Origin: Scytalidium lignicola
Taxonomy: Eukaryota; Ascomycota; Leotiomycetes
Direction: 5' to 3'
DNA length: 64,000 nt
Assembly (NCBI GenBank): GCA_002812745.2
Contig: NCSJ02000007.1
Span: 248,001 to 312,000 of the forward strand
Of this stretch, positions 53,289 through 64,000 are shown piece after piece. The stretch's first letter is position 1, and each line of letters begins with the position of its first letter. The position numbers were made by a program, and so were the translations under genes. Under the pieces are notes generated by a model, which searched no databases, was not told the origin of the DNA, and was given only the letters and a program-made list of their open reading frames with translations.

Positions 53289-53954
53289 ATGTCTTCCTCG
53301 ACCGACAAACTCCACCAAGCGTCCAAAATCGATGGTCAAGCGCGCAACAGCTTCCTCAAACCTTCTCCGCAACTCGACCATGCGCTTGCTAACTCAGCTG
53401 CCAATGGCCTACCAGCAATCACCATCTCCGCCCTACAAGGCCAATATCTCGCCATCCAATGCCAACTAATCAATGCCAAGTCAGTCCTCGAAATCGGGAC
53501 ATTGGGAGGTTACTCGACCATTTGGTTTGCGCGCACTGGCGCAAAGGTCACAAGTATCGAGATTAACCCGAAGCATAAGGATGTTGCGCTTCAGAACACG
53601 AAGGGGCTGGATGTTGAGATTATTCTGGGTGCGGCACTAGATGTACTGCCCAAACTTGCGGCAGAAGGGCGCAAGTTCGATCTCACCTTCATAGATGCGG
53701 CTTGGGAAGAGCAGTATGAGTATTTCCAGTGGGCGGTCCAATTAACAAGGGAAAATGGGTGTATTTACGTCGATAATGTGGTTCGGGAGCTGTTAGAACA
53801 TGGTGATGTGGGCGAGAGTGAATCTTTGCTGACCAAGGTGGGTAGAGAGGACCAAGTAACGGCAACACTTGTGTCAACAGTCTCTAGTCACAAAGGAAGA
53901 GCCGAGGACATGTTTGATGGATTTTTACTAGCAGTAGTTAAAGGGACTCAGTAA
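53289..53954 (+). CDS. SAM-dependent O-methyltransferase (caffeoyl-CoA/catechol type)
   Basis: Single-exon protein of 221 residues, the normal size for the Methyltransf_3 family, which methylates catechol-like hydroxyls with S-adenosylmethionine and a divalent metal. Motif I is VLEIGTLGGYSTIWFA (residues about 65-80). It is followed by VTSIEINPKHKDVA, the acidic end of strand 2 that binds the ribose. FDLTFIDAAWEEQYEYF carries the metal-binding aspartate, and GCIYVDNVVREL the next one. The start ATG precedes a polar leader without a signal peptide, so it is cytosolic. It stands alone here; no partner gene lies within 1 kb. It may act on phenolics or on a secondary metabolite. Confidence 0.92.
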   Translation: MSSSTDKLHQASKIDGQARNSFLKPSPQLDHALANSAANGLPAITISALQGQYLAIQCQLINAKSVLEIGTLGGYSTIWFARTGAKVTSIEINPKHKDVALQNTKGLDVEIILGAALDVLPKLAAEGRKFDLTFIDAAWEEQYEYFQWAVQLTRENGCIYVDNVVRELLEHGDVGESESLLTKVGREDQVTATLVSTVSSHKGRAEDMFDGFLLAVVKGTQ

Positions 53955-54981
53955 GGCTCGGAATTGGAGGTTTAATCTAAAAGAAACTTAATAATTGGAA
54001 CTAGTCGCTGCATAATCAAAACAGCCTGAACTATTTTGTTTTCTTGTAATTATGAAGTTGAAATATCACATATTTTTATGTTTTCGCAAGTTTCATTGAT
54101 TAAAGATCTAAATAATTGACATGGAAGCNAAAAAAGTTGTCAGCTCTTGAGGTTTAGGTTACACATAGAAAAGAGTGATAAAAAACCTTTAGAACAAAAA
54201 GGTGCCACTTAATGAGAGGCAAAGATCTGTCCCCAAATTATTAATATATCCATATTATCCACTGCCGAAAAAACTACAAAAGGCTAAATACAGTAGCTTC
54301 TTTCCCCACAAATGCTAAATCTCGACGCTTGATACTCCGCTTAGACAAACAGCCTGGACAACATTTCCCCACAGAATTTGGGCGCTTGAAGCGTGCTAGA
54401 TGGAAAACAGAGCAATTCGGGATATAAGATCACTAACATACCCAGCATTATACTATGCGGAAAGCGGCATTCTGGAACTCTGGTATTTCATCCATAGTCG
54501 ACCTCCTCATAGGCTGGATATTATCTCTTAAAATCCTTAATGCCGTTACATTTATGTGAAGCGGCAGAGTCGTCTATTGGCAATAGTAATTAAAACCACG
54601 TTCCCTTACTTTATTCTAGATTGTCGACCTGGACTGAAAATAAAAGTGCCACGACAGTTAATATAGTTTCATACTTCACCCAGGATACCGGCTAAATTTA
54701 CTTGCTCTCGGAGAAATGGAAGCATATCAACACACTTTATAGCATCGTATTACTATGAAATCTAGGCTGAAATGCATCTTGAACAGAGAAATTTCTAGAA
54801 AGCTTAATTATCTGGACAATAATCTGTACTGATCTAGCCNTTTTTTTGAAACCCAAAATTTGTATAAACTCAGCTAATTGTCCAATTTTCGAACAAAATT
54901 TACTTCCTTCACCAAGTTGGATTAATTAGGCTGCCATTATCTATAGGTGTATTCAAAAACAGCAGTCAAGATCCTGTCAAA
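53955..54981. other. AT-rich spacer
   Basis: No gene. Ns stand beside A and T runs at 54129 and 54840. The last 150 bp is the promoter side of the esterase, with a CT-rich block before the ATG. Confidence 0.4.
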
Positions 54982-56013
54982 ATGCTAGTTACAGCAGCAG
55001 CTATTCTCCTTATTGCAACGGGCGTTGCAATCGGCTCACCGCTCACCCTCGAGGAGCGCCAGAGTGATTGTCCAAACATCCACATATTTGGTGCTAGAGA
55101 GACAACCGTACCTCCAGGATATGGATCCTCGGGAACGGTAGTAAACTTAATCATCAATGCTCATCCTGGAGCGACGTCCGAGGCAATCAACTACCCTGCC
55201 TGCGGCGGACAATCGTCTTGTGGCGGCGTCAGCTATGCAAACTCTGTCATTCAAGGTGTACAGGCAGCAGCGAGCGCTGTAAATAGTTTCAACACTAGAT
55301 GCCCGAATACTCTGCTTGTACTGGTTGGGTATTCACAGGTTAGTCTCTTTCCTAGTATTTCCCGCGTGGTTAAAGGATATCTTCTAATGGGAGATCTTAG
55401 GGTGGTCAAATATTTGACGACGCCTTCTGCGGTGGTGGAGATGCTAACGAAGGTCTCTCAAATACAGCTATTCCTATCCAAGCTTCAGCTCTCAACAAGA
55501 TTGTGGCGGCAATCTTTATGGGAGACCCACGACACATTCCAGGGCTGTCATACAATGTTGGCACCTGCCAAGCTAGTGGAGTAAGTAACGCTGCTTAAAA
55601 TACTCTACGTTGGAGTGAAATTATCAAAGATACCTTTAAATTAACTTTGCATATAGTTCGCTCCTCGGCCATCAGGTTTCCAGTGTCCCTCAGCATCCAA
55701 AATCCAATCCTACTGCGATTCTTCGGACCCCTACTGCTGCAACGGCAACAATGCCGCTACCCATCAAGGATATGGCACCGAATATGGCACTGCTGCCCTA
55801 AACTTTGTCAACTCGAAGATCGCAGCAGCTGGAAATCCCGGAAATCCCACCACATCAACTACTACGTCTTCCCCAGGAGGTCCAACTAGTCCACCTGGTG
55901 GAACTGTTCCTCGCTGGGGGCAGTGCGGCGGAATTGGATATACTGGCCCTACGGTTTGTACTAGTCCATGGACTTGCCAGGTATCTAATGCATACTATTC
56001 GCAATGTTTGTAA
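54982..56013 (+). CDS. Secreted acetylxylan esterase/cutinase family (CE5) enzyme with C-terminal CBM1
   Basis: Extracellular serine esterase that de-acetylates xylan, or a related cutinase, targeted to cellulose. Exons 54982-55338, 55401-55580 and 55657-56013, all in phase, give 297 residues. A signal peptide ([20 protein letters not shown]) and pro-segment ending LEERQ come first. The catalytic serine lies at the splice in [19 protein letters not shown]; the aspartate is in [10 protein letters not shown] and the histidine in [19 protein letters not shown] is the CE5 opening. An S/T/P/G linker leads to a complete fungal cellulose-binding module, [15 protein letters not shown] to YYSQCL. All features are intact. 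The pattern is typical of acetylxylan esterase I. Confidence 0.95.
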
Positions 56014-58236
56014 ATACAGTAGGGCTGTCTAAGATATCTGTACAAGGCTACTGGTTGCATTACAGAGGAGAGGGAGAAGCTGCTGTCTCAGCCTCACACG
56101 TGTATTAATGTAGTAACCAATAAAATGTACGACTCCGCATGGAAACTTCCATAGCGAATTAAGATGTAAATCCTGTCGCCTAGTCTTTAATTTTCTTGCC
56201 ATGTAATTAAATCCAGGGTTCTTGTTTTGCCGTCAAACCATTAGAGCCTTTTGATTATCGCCAGATAATAATATTAAACCGAGTAGACAGACTCTTTATA
56301 TTATACGTAGGATATCTTCGTCGAGTTTAATGAATCATCTAACAGTCATTGGTCTCTCTTCATTAATTATAACTATTATCAACTTCTCTTAGGAGCTGGG
56401 CAGTGATTCAAAAATATATATATCAGTAATCAGAAGGAACTCTTAAAAAAAGTTCCTCGCCTTACACATTTCACAGCAGACCGTAATTGAATAATGTAGC
56501 ACTTGAAAGAGGCTAGTTTAAAGAGAATTAAGGCCGAGCGAGATATCAAGAAGAGTGTTAGAGATTGTCGAGTTGATGCAAGGGTTCTCCTAGATCTTAT
56601 CAAAATGTTCAAAGTCAAGGTAGCAGGACTGTCCTGAAGAGTATGAAGTCAAACCGGATGAGAATGCGAAAGCAAGAGAAGGCGAATCAGTTGAAATCGA
56701 GATAGGATCATAGATTAGAGGTTATCCTGAAGTTGTCCCCTCATTCTTCAGTAAGATTACCTTCATCTACTGAATATTAAGAATTCTCTTATGAACTTAT
56801 AAATTTGTAATAATAATGAGTAGTTAAATATTAGTTTTCAGTTAAAGAAGATTGAGGATAAGCGTTAAGACCTCAGGATTGAAACTTTAAAGCAACTACA
56901 TGTAAGTTAGCATGATATCTTACGCCCGACCTAAGACAATAAAAAGCTAAATACAGATTAAAGCTTTGCAGTGGAAGTCGAGGATTTACTAAGGGAGACT
57001 AAGCAGAGGCTTAAAGGCTTACAGCCGCTGGTTATGGTAATTCTCACTCTAGACCTCTGTTTCTGGCTTCGAACTTCGAACTCTTGCTTTGCTTTTGCCA
57101 GCGCTGTATGTGAGCAACGTGAGCCGTGAGCCAGGAAGACTTACGTGAGACCTTGACCTTTATGATCAGTTAGACCAAGAGTTTATGTTAAGAGACGGCA
57201 GAATCTTTGCCTTAAACGAAAATAGTTAAAATCCTAATGCAACTCTTCCAACCTTATTCTTACCTTTATACGTACATCACGATTTAGAGTTTACTCCTTT
57301 ATCACCTTATTACTTAACATCAAGCCAATCTATCCAACTGATCACAACACTTCAGTCAAATCTACATTATAGCATAAATGGAAAACGATTTAACATCTAT
57401 CGGCAAATCTCCCAATGATACGCTTAATCAAGTGTTTATTATTATTACTTTACTACTAAACAAATCTAACTCTTAGAAAATACACAAAATAATAAAAAAG
57501 AAAGAAGTAAAAGTTAACATGCCCTTAGATTAAGTATAATACATTTAAGTTAAAACNTTTTATTATAGACTAATATCATTTTTAAGTAAGTATAAAGAAA
57601 TATGTATTTTCTATAACTTTTATTAATAAAAGTAGTATTTAATAGTTATAATAAATGAAGTAACAATGATAAAAAAAAGCAATTATACAAATTAAACTCA
57701 CGTAAAAAAGCAATATAATATTATGTAAAATAACAAATACATATAAGTAGATAAAATTACTAATTCTTACTTTTGTCTATTCATATACATTATCCTTTGT
57801 TCAATTGTAAGTTAGTTTGCTGATTGAATTACAAGTTTACATATAACTTTTGTCTTAAAGGAAATAATTATTAATACTTTTACTACTTTTTTAACATAAC
57901 TAACATTTTTAATCTTAACGTTGACTATTTTGATTATAATCAACTTTCTAATTATTAAAATAACATAAACAATATCAAAAGCTTCACACATATTAATTAA
58001 ATTATTTACGTTGATCATATTTATGTTATTAATAATATTAAAGAAGTTGTTATTCGTCATTTCGTAGAATAAAGTTAAATTGAGCATATTCAAGTTTTAA
58101 ACACTTATAACATTACCTTTATAACTTATATAAACAAGTTAAATGCATAATTTACAAAAGAAGTTATAACTTATTAAAGTTTAAATAAAAATGAAATTCT
58201 TAATGTTCGTTAAATTATAACAAATCTAAATCTGAT
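56014..58236. other. AT-rich, RIP-like repeat island
   Basis: Very AT-rich from about 57200 onward, with many stops in all frames. At 56500-57150 words such as GAGAATGCGAAAGCAAGAGA suggest a decayed coding repeat. The frame at 58093-57812 (minus) is asparagine/isoleucine-rich as expected from mutated DNA. An N lies at 57557. No intact gene seen. Confidence 0.5.
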
Positions 58237-58433
58237 TGTCGGTTCACCTGTAGCACGAAGTACAGTACGCAATTATACGTAATATACTCGTTGTGCTATT
58301 CCATGGTTGTTGGAAAAGGGGTTGGGAGTGGAGCGAAGCTGTAGGAGCTTCGCTCGCTCCCACTACCTAATTAGGACTAGTCTACATGGCACGTGAGTAT
58401 CACGTGCACGCAACCAATATATTACTCCCAACA
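58237..58433. repeat. Solo LTR with CTGAT target duplication
   Basis: TGTCGGTTCACC...ACTCCCAACA, 197 bp, clearly the same family as 52090-52278 and in the same orientation. It shares the GAGCGAAGCT/AGCTTCGCTC hairpin. CTGAT is duplicated on both sides (58232-58236 and 58434-58438). It stands out as GC-normal sequence in an AT-rich island. Confidence 0.88.
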
Positions 58434-58438
58434 CTGAT

Positions 58439-60140
58439 AATGTAAAAATGTAAAGCAAAACATATCNAAAAAGTAAACAATAAAAGCAATTTGTGTTATT
58501 TTACTGTTAAAGTATATAGTTAAGCTTAAAAGGTAAGATTTAAAGACTAAAAAAAAAATGAAAGATTAAAGGTAACTTCAGATTAAAAGAGTATACAACT
58601 TTAGATGATGTATGATATAATAAAACTTTAAACGATGATCACTTTATAAAGTAAGATCTAACAAGTAAATGAGAATTTCTAAAGGAACTGAAGGAAAAAC
58701 TAATTATTAAGTATATAAATTTATCAAACTACTAAATGGATTCTAATAATAAGATTCTGTCAAGCTCAACATTAACAATGCTTAAAGGACAGAATGAGAA
58801 GTTAAAGGTTATAATTACAAAGAAGAATAAACCATTTACACTAATAAACTATAAGAGTAATAATAAAATTAATTAAAGTATATTCTAAGTTTTAAAGTTC
58901 AACAACACCTTTTCTAAAGTTTAATATTACACTAGGAAATAATTTCGATGATAAGCCCATTTAGCAGTGAGTAGAAAGGCTGTATATATCAAAAGTCAGC
59001 ATGGTTTTAATTATAATGAGAAATGATGCATGGGTTGACATACTGGAACCGTTGCATCAGAACAGTGATTTTGAGAGCGGAAAACCTTCATCACCCATTT
59101 GAAAAGGTGTTGCCTCGATTTATCTTGTGCAGCGCTCTCTATCTTTGAACTCTCACATTTCCATATTCGGGGTACGTGGTTTATTTTTGTCGTATGGAAT
59201 AGACGAATTGAATAATATTCTCTAAAAGCGAGTCAAATAATCAGTGCAAACTAATATCTCGGCTTGTTCTTAGAGTATACTGGGTATAACGAGGATTATA
59301 TATCGTCGGAAGTCAAGTGAAAATATATAATCACCCACTTCATTAGATTTCGAAGAATTATATCTGCTAGAATTACCTCCACCGGTTGAGTACAATCTCA
59401 TGGAAACATAGGCTTTGTCTACTTTCCAATCCTCTTTCGATTGAGCGCAGTTCTTCTTTTCATTGGGAATCTTTTTCAATTGTGTTATTGTGGGTAATTA
59501 GAAGGCGTTGGAATTGCCAGGATTAGTCGGCCTCACCAATCTAAGGCCCCTTTGTGCCAAACAAAAGAAGCCATAACTGAATCTTTATGAAGTCCTAGAA
59601 ACCAAATTTGGACCACATAATCTTTATCAAAGGCTTTATTCACCAGATTTCAAAGACTCACATTTAATCTAGCCACTTGAGTGTTTTCAAGATTTAGTTT
59701 CTTGTTCTAGATTCTTAGGCCTGGAACACAGAGGTGCCTTACAAAACGATCCGCCTCATCCTTCATTGTATTCTGTTTATGATAAATCTTCAAAGCACCT
59801 TTTCACTTGATTCATCAATTATTTTAAAGTTATCACCTCCTTCCTCCAGCAGTAAGGGTGTAAATCAATGTAGCTATGGGACTGGCTTGGAAAATTTCTA
59901 AGGATGTGACTTTGAGAGTGAGAATACGACACTACCAGCGCATTCTCACAGTTTAATTATTCTCCATTTATAGGACATATAAGATTGAAAATAAACCGGA
60001 AGAAGCTCTCTACCNAAAAAAAAACCAAGTTAAAAGTTCTGCGATCTGAGCCTAGATATTTCTATTCTCTCTTATTAGTATTTCGAATTCATATAATTTA
60101 ATTACACTTCTCACAGACTATTAGGTGTCTTTATAGGAAC
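58439..60140. other. AT-rich island and downstream flank of the GH3 gene
   Basis: The RIP-like AT-rich DNA continues to about 58950, then becomes more balanced. No gene was supported; a lysine/serine-rich frame at 59479-59270 (minus) is unrecognised. An N precedes an A run at 60015. Confidence 0.4.
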
Positions 60141-63100
60141 TTAATAAGTATGGCTAGATAGACAAGGAAGTGTGACGTTCATGTTGGTTGATGCTCCGCT
60201 TGAGGAGTCATTCAACAACGCAAACACATATTCCCCTTTCTCCAACTCCTGTTTGTACTTGCGGTTGATGATGGGGAGGTATCTGTCAACTTCTAGTTGT
60301 AATCCAACTGTGGCAGTTTCTCCTGGCTCAAGGTACACGCGGGAAAATGCAACAAGTTGTTTCACTGGTGTCGTGACGGATGAGCCGCTGCGATTCAGAA
60401 GATAAATCTATTTTGAGAGACAATTGTAAGCTTCTGGCAAACCTGATAGTAATAAATTGGAGACATTAGGAGCACCTACCTGTGGAACATGACTTCCTGC
60501 AACGGTACCGTTATTGGTGACGGATACGGAAAATGTGATAATATCACCCGCGGAGAAACCGTGACTTCCGCTGCGAGTTGACTTCGCGCCTTGAAGTTGC
60601 TGCGAAAAGGTAGTATAAGAGAGACCATAACCAAAAGGATACTATGGCATGGTTAACTATCGATCTGCAGTAGACTAGGGTTTATTATGCTTACAAGTGG
60701 TAAATTTGGTATATCGAGATACTGTGGCCCCACAGACTTGTCACTATTCACAAATATTAGAGCTCGCTGAATTTTAGTATTTAAGAACTTCCACTTACTT
60801 GTAATAAGATGGTAACGCCGCTGAACTATATGGAATTGATACCGGTACACGAGCCCCAGGATTGAAGTCTCCAAACAGCACATCCGCAATGGCCCTGCCC
60901 CCAGATTGACCAGGAAAAAACTGTACATATTATCAGAGATGATGAAAACTCAGGTTATAATATTTCTTCAGCACTTACTGCATCTAGCACCGCTGCAGAC
61001 CGGGCGTAGATTTCGGGGATAGCAAATGGCCTTCCTCCTTCAACTACAACTACAACAGGCTTTCCGAGATCCAAAAGAGTATAAGCAAGTTTCTCTGTAA
61101 TTCTGATTAATATGATATTATAGTCTCTACCAGTACGACTAACCTTGATCTGGAGCTAGATTCAGTTCAGCACGGTCACCACTTTCTCCATCACTATTCC
61201 AGCCAGCCCCGACAGCCAAAACAATCAAATCTGCATCCGAAGAGACGGATTTTGCCTATAGCCATGAATTAGATTTATGATAGTGAGATTATGGTACTCC
61301 ACTACTTACTTGGCTGATAGCATCTTTTCTATCAACTAGGTTCCAGAATAGCTGAACTTGAGCATTAATTGTGCTGGCAGACAGAGATCTTACTACATAA
61401 ACCCAGGCTTGATATTCGATCCGAATGTGGTGCTTCGATAGAGGTTTGAATGTGAATTCGGATGCCCCAAGAGGTGGAGCAGAACCATTGGCTGTTATAT
61501 ATGCATATGACTCGATTGTAGGTTGCATGTTTCCGAGCAGAGTAGTGTTAGACTGAGCAACTAGTTTACCATCAATATACAGTTTTGCGGTATCGTTGCC
61601 CCCAACAGCAACTCCAATCCAGCCATCCACATCACAGTTAACGGGAACATCGAGTTCACCCTCCCATATAACGCTAAAGTTATTAGAAGGAAGGCCATTC
61701 GGTGGATACAAACCCCAGTCACGGTTTGGAATCTCAACTGTCCGGAAGGCTGGGTCTTTGAATTCCGTGTCAGCAAAGTATGTGGCCACTAGTCCACCAA
61801 CGCTGCCATTTGCGGAGAGATGATATCCCGGTATTGCGTATTGCGAATTGTATTGCCATGTATTGGATCCCCAAGCAGATGTAATAGTGACATTGGGGTA
61901 TTTGCTGGTAATCTGTTCAACGATTCCCTGTCGGATGGTGCTTGCATTCGCAGGTGGGCCAGAGCCTGCCATACCTGAATAATCACCAAAATTGAGAACG
62001 TCGGAAAAGGGACCGACCACGGCAATTTTACTGATGTTCTGTTTTGGTGGATCTATAGGCAGCGTGGCATTTCGGTTTTCCAACAGTACAATACTCTTGT
62101 AGGCTGCCTCGAGCGTCAAAGGGAGGTGTGAGGCTGTAAGCGCCTGTGGATCGATGTCTTCGGGAATGTAAGGATTGTGGAAGAGCCCTAGGTCGTACTT
62201 CAAATCCAAAATTCTTCTTACGTGGGATTGCAGTGTGGATTTTTTTACTGTGCCATTTTTGACCAAGCCAACGGTAGCCTAAATGACACCTAAGTGAGTA
62301 GTTTAATTTTCAACAGCGAATAAGCTTACGTTTACGAAGACGTCTAATGGAAAATCATAATAGGATACCCCTCCACCTGCATTGAACCACTGCTGGAGAG
62401 CATCTGCAGGAGAAGTGGCGACGTGATGGCCTGTGAAGAGCTGAGAAATACCTGCATGTCTTATTAGATTTTTAACTCAATATTTCTTCAGTAACTTCCG
62501 TACCTCCATCATCTGACGTAACAAACCCTATATGAATCACACTTCAAGTCAGAAAAGTTTCAAACAACCTTCCAGTTATGTGCTTACCTTTAAATCCCCA
62601 GTTATCAAGTTGCTCATAGAGGAATGGATGCACGGAGCATGGGATTTCATCTAGTTCGCTATAAGCCCTAAGTAAAATGTAAGTTAATCTTATAACTTCC
62701 TTCTACGAAAGGTTTAGTTACATCATTACACCTCTAACTCCTCCTAGATCAACGGCCGCTTTGAAGGGAACGAGCATTTCCGAAAGCACTTGACGTAGGC
62801 CACGAGCCATGAATGGTGCTGCATTCAGCCCTCCGCGGGGGCTACCGTGAGCTGAAAAATGCTAGGAGAGATGGTTAAAATGGAAATCCAACCAGATATA
62901 TTAAAGAACAATATACCTTCATTACAGGTGCAATTGCGTCGGTGCGCGACCAAGATCCGTTCTTTGAGAGGCCCGAGGCATATGCAACTCCCATGTGGGA
63001 AGTTAAGACAAAATCCTCTCCGAAATTTTCTTTATTCGAGTCAGATATGCAGGTCTTGAACTGAAATTCGAAGAATTCTAACCTTGTACTCTACCCCAGC

Positions 63101-63799
63101 GTGGCTCTTTACCCAAGTCCAGTACTGGAGACAGACACGCATGAATACCGATCGAACGGGCCTCAGCTCCTAAAGCGTTACCAACGCGATGGACAAGATC
63201 CGTGTCGAAGCTTGCTCCCATAGCAATATTCTGAGGAAACATGGATTGCTTCATCGAACCAACGCCGTGCAGACATTCGCCATATTGCAAAAATGGAACC
63301 TTTAAGCGGGATTTCTGTAGGTTGAGAGCTTGCATTGCATTGTATTCTGTCTTGTTGAATGGGTACCTTTTTTTTTGTCAGCTTAGTAATTTATTTAGAA
63401 CTCAAGAAATCACTCTCACCAATCATGAATAACGCCAATTCCAGCGTCTGGTACTAGGTGGAAGACATCATCTATCATGAAACCTGATTAGCGGGGAGCT
63501 TTCACCGCAGGGACGGACTTTCAAACTGTATAAGCTATTGTCCGATTTTGGACCAACAATAGTGCCACCGAATATTAAAGCCAAGTGAAAAGCTGTATAC
63601 GGTTAGAATTGAAGAATATTGAGTAACTGAATGGGAGGTGGCCACCTAATTCTGGTACCGTGAACTGAGACAAGAGATGGTCCAAAAATGCTTCTTTGTT
63701 GTTCAACAAATTATCAGACCTCGGCGGTAGGCTGTCCGGTGCAGCCCAGCCTACCCTGCAAAGAAGGAGCGAAGCAATTGATGCCCTCAGGAACCTCAT
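60141..63799 (-). CDS. Secreted GH3 beta-glucosidase-type hydrolase with PA14 insert and fibronectin-III-like end
   Basis: Extracellular glycoside hydrolase family 3 enzyme releasing terminal beta-linked sugars. It has about ten short introns. It starts at ATG 63799 with a signal peptide (MRFLRASIASLLLCRVGWA). Joined exons give SDNSLYSFMIDDVF and AGIGVIHDW. Then come YGECLHGVGSMKQSMFPQNI and ACLSPVLDLGKEPRWGR, the (alpha/beta)8 barrel with substrate residues. GFVTSDDGG near 62515 carries the catalytic aspartate. The second domain follows from KSIVLLENRNATLPI. A PA14-type insert occurs at about 61300-61800 (GLVATYFADTEFKDPAFRTV; GWIGVAVGGNDTAKLYIDGK). The last exons (AIADVLFGDFNPGARVPVSI; YLEPGETATVGLQLEVDRY) are the third, fibronectin-type domain, ending at TAA 60141. 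No frame break seen. Confidence 0.9.
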
Positions 63800-64000
63800 A
63801 TTTGCAGGTTACAAAAAGTGACAATTGTTCAATCGAACCTTCCGACCATAAAAAAAATTGGAACGATACCCATCTCATATACTTTAACTACCTCCATCAG
63901 CTCTATCCAGTAATGTCCGGAGATTCCAATTTAGCCGTTAGACTTCCTCAGATGCCCGGGGATACAAGCGATCATTGCCATAAGTCTCCCCTTCCCCTCA

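Noticed and set aside
57812..58093. Asparagine/isoleucine-rich frame
   Set aside because: Expected by chance in AT-rich mutated DNA; no motif.

Overview
The window looks like nuclear DNA of a filamentous ascomycete (Pezizomycotina). Genes are broken by short introns (about 40-75 bp, GT...AG, often with a CTAAC/CTRAY branch sequence). The gene families are typical of that group: Zn2Cys6 regulators, a HET-ankyrin protein, DUF6590 and 2EXR proteins, and secreted CE5-CBM1 and GH3 enzymes. Genes alternate with AT-rich, stop-ridden transposon relics that look like repeat-induced point mutation (RIP). A plant-associated or litter-degrading lifestyle fits the wall-degrading enzymes; I would not name a genus.

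Layout. 1-9.1 kb: the end of an MCT-type MFS transporter, then a DAL5-like permease and a class II aldolase-like gene transcribed divergently, a Zn2Cys6 regulator and a luciferase-like flavin monooxygenase. Together they resemble a small catabolic gene group. 9.6-12.7 kb: an eroded gene, an unknown protein and a secreted amidohydrolase. 13.8-17.4 kb: a HET-domain/ankyrin gene with a C-terminal membrane helix, now split over three frames. 18-28 kb: MITEs, an SDR gene, a 2EXR protein, a Ty1/copia remnant with nested LTR copies (one holding a fragment of a fungal gene), a pseudogene of a periplasmic-binding-protein-like family, and a small secreted cysteine-containing protein. 29-36.4 kb: FAD monooxygenase, Zn2Cys6 regulator and 14-TM MFS exporter, all on the + strand, a plausible co-regulated metabolite or aromatic-compound module. 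37-43.2 kb: a relic with a zinc ribbon, an array of 23-bp hairpins, a trypsin-like protein and a DUF6590 protein. 43.4-46.6 kb: a Tc1/mariner element inserted inside another Tc1/mariner element. 46.9-52.3 kb: a membrane protein, a long-TIR MITE and a broken STAND/NLR N-terminal-domain gene. 52-64 kb: two solo LTRs of one family with intact 5-bp target duplications, an O-methyltransferase, a CE5 esterase with CBM1, an AT-rich RIP-like island and a secreted GH3 beta-glucosidase.

Twenty single N positions occur, almost all beside homopolymers. In two genes, deleting the N restores the reading frame, so they appear to be assembly placeholders rather than real bases. Exon boundaries below were read by eye and are the least certain part of the annotation.
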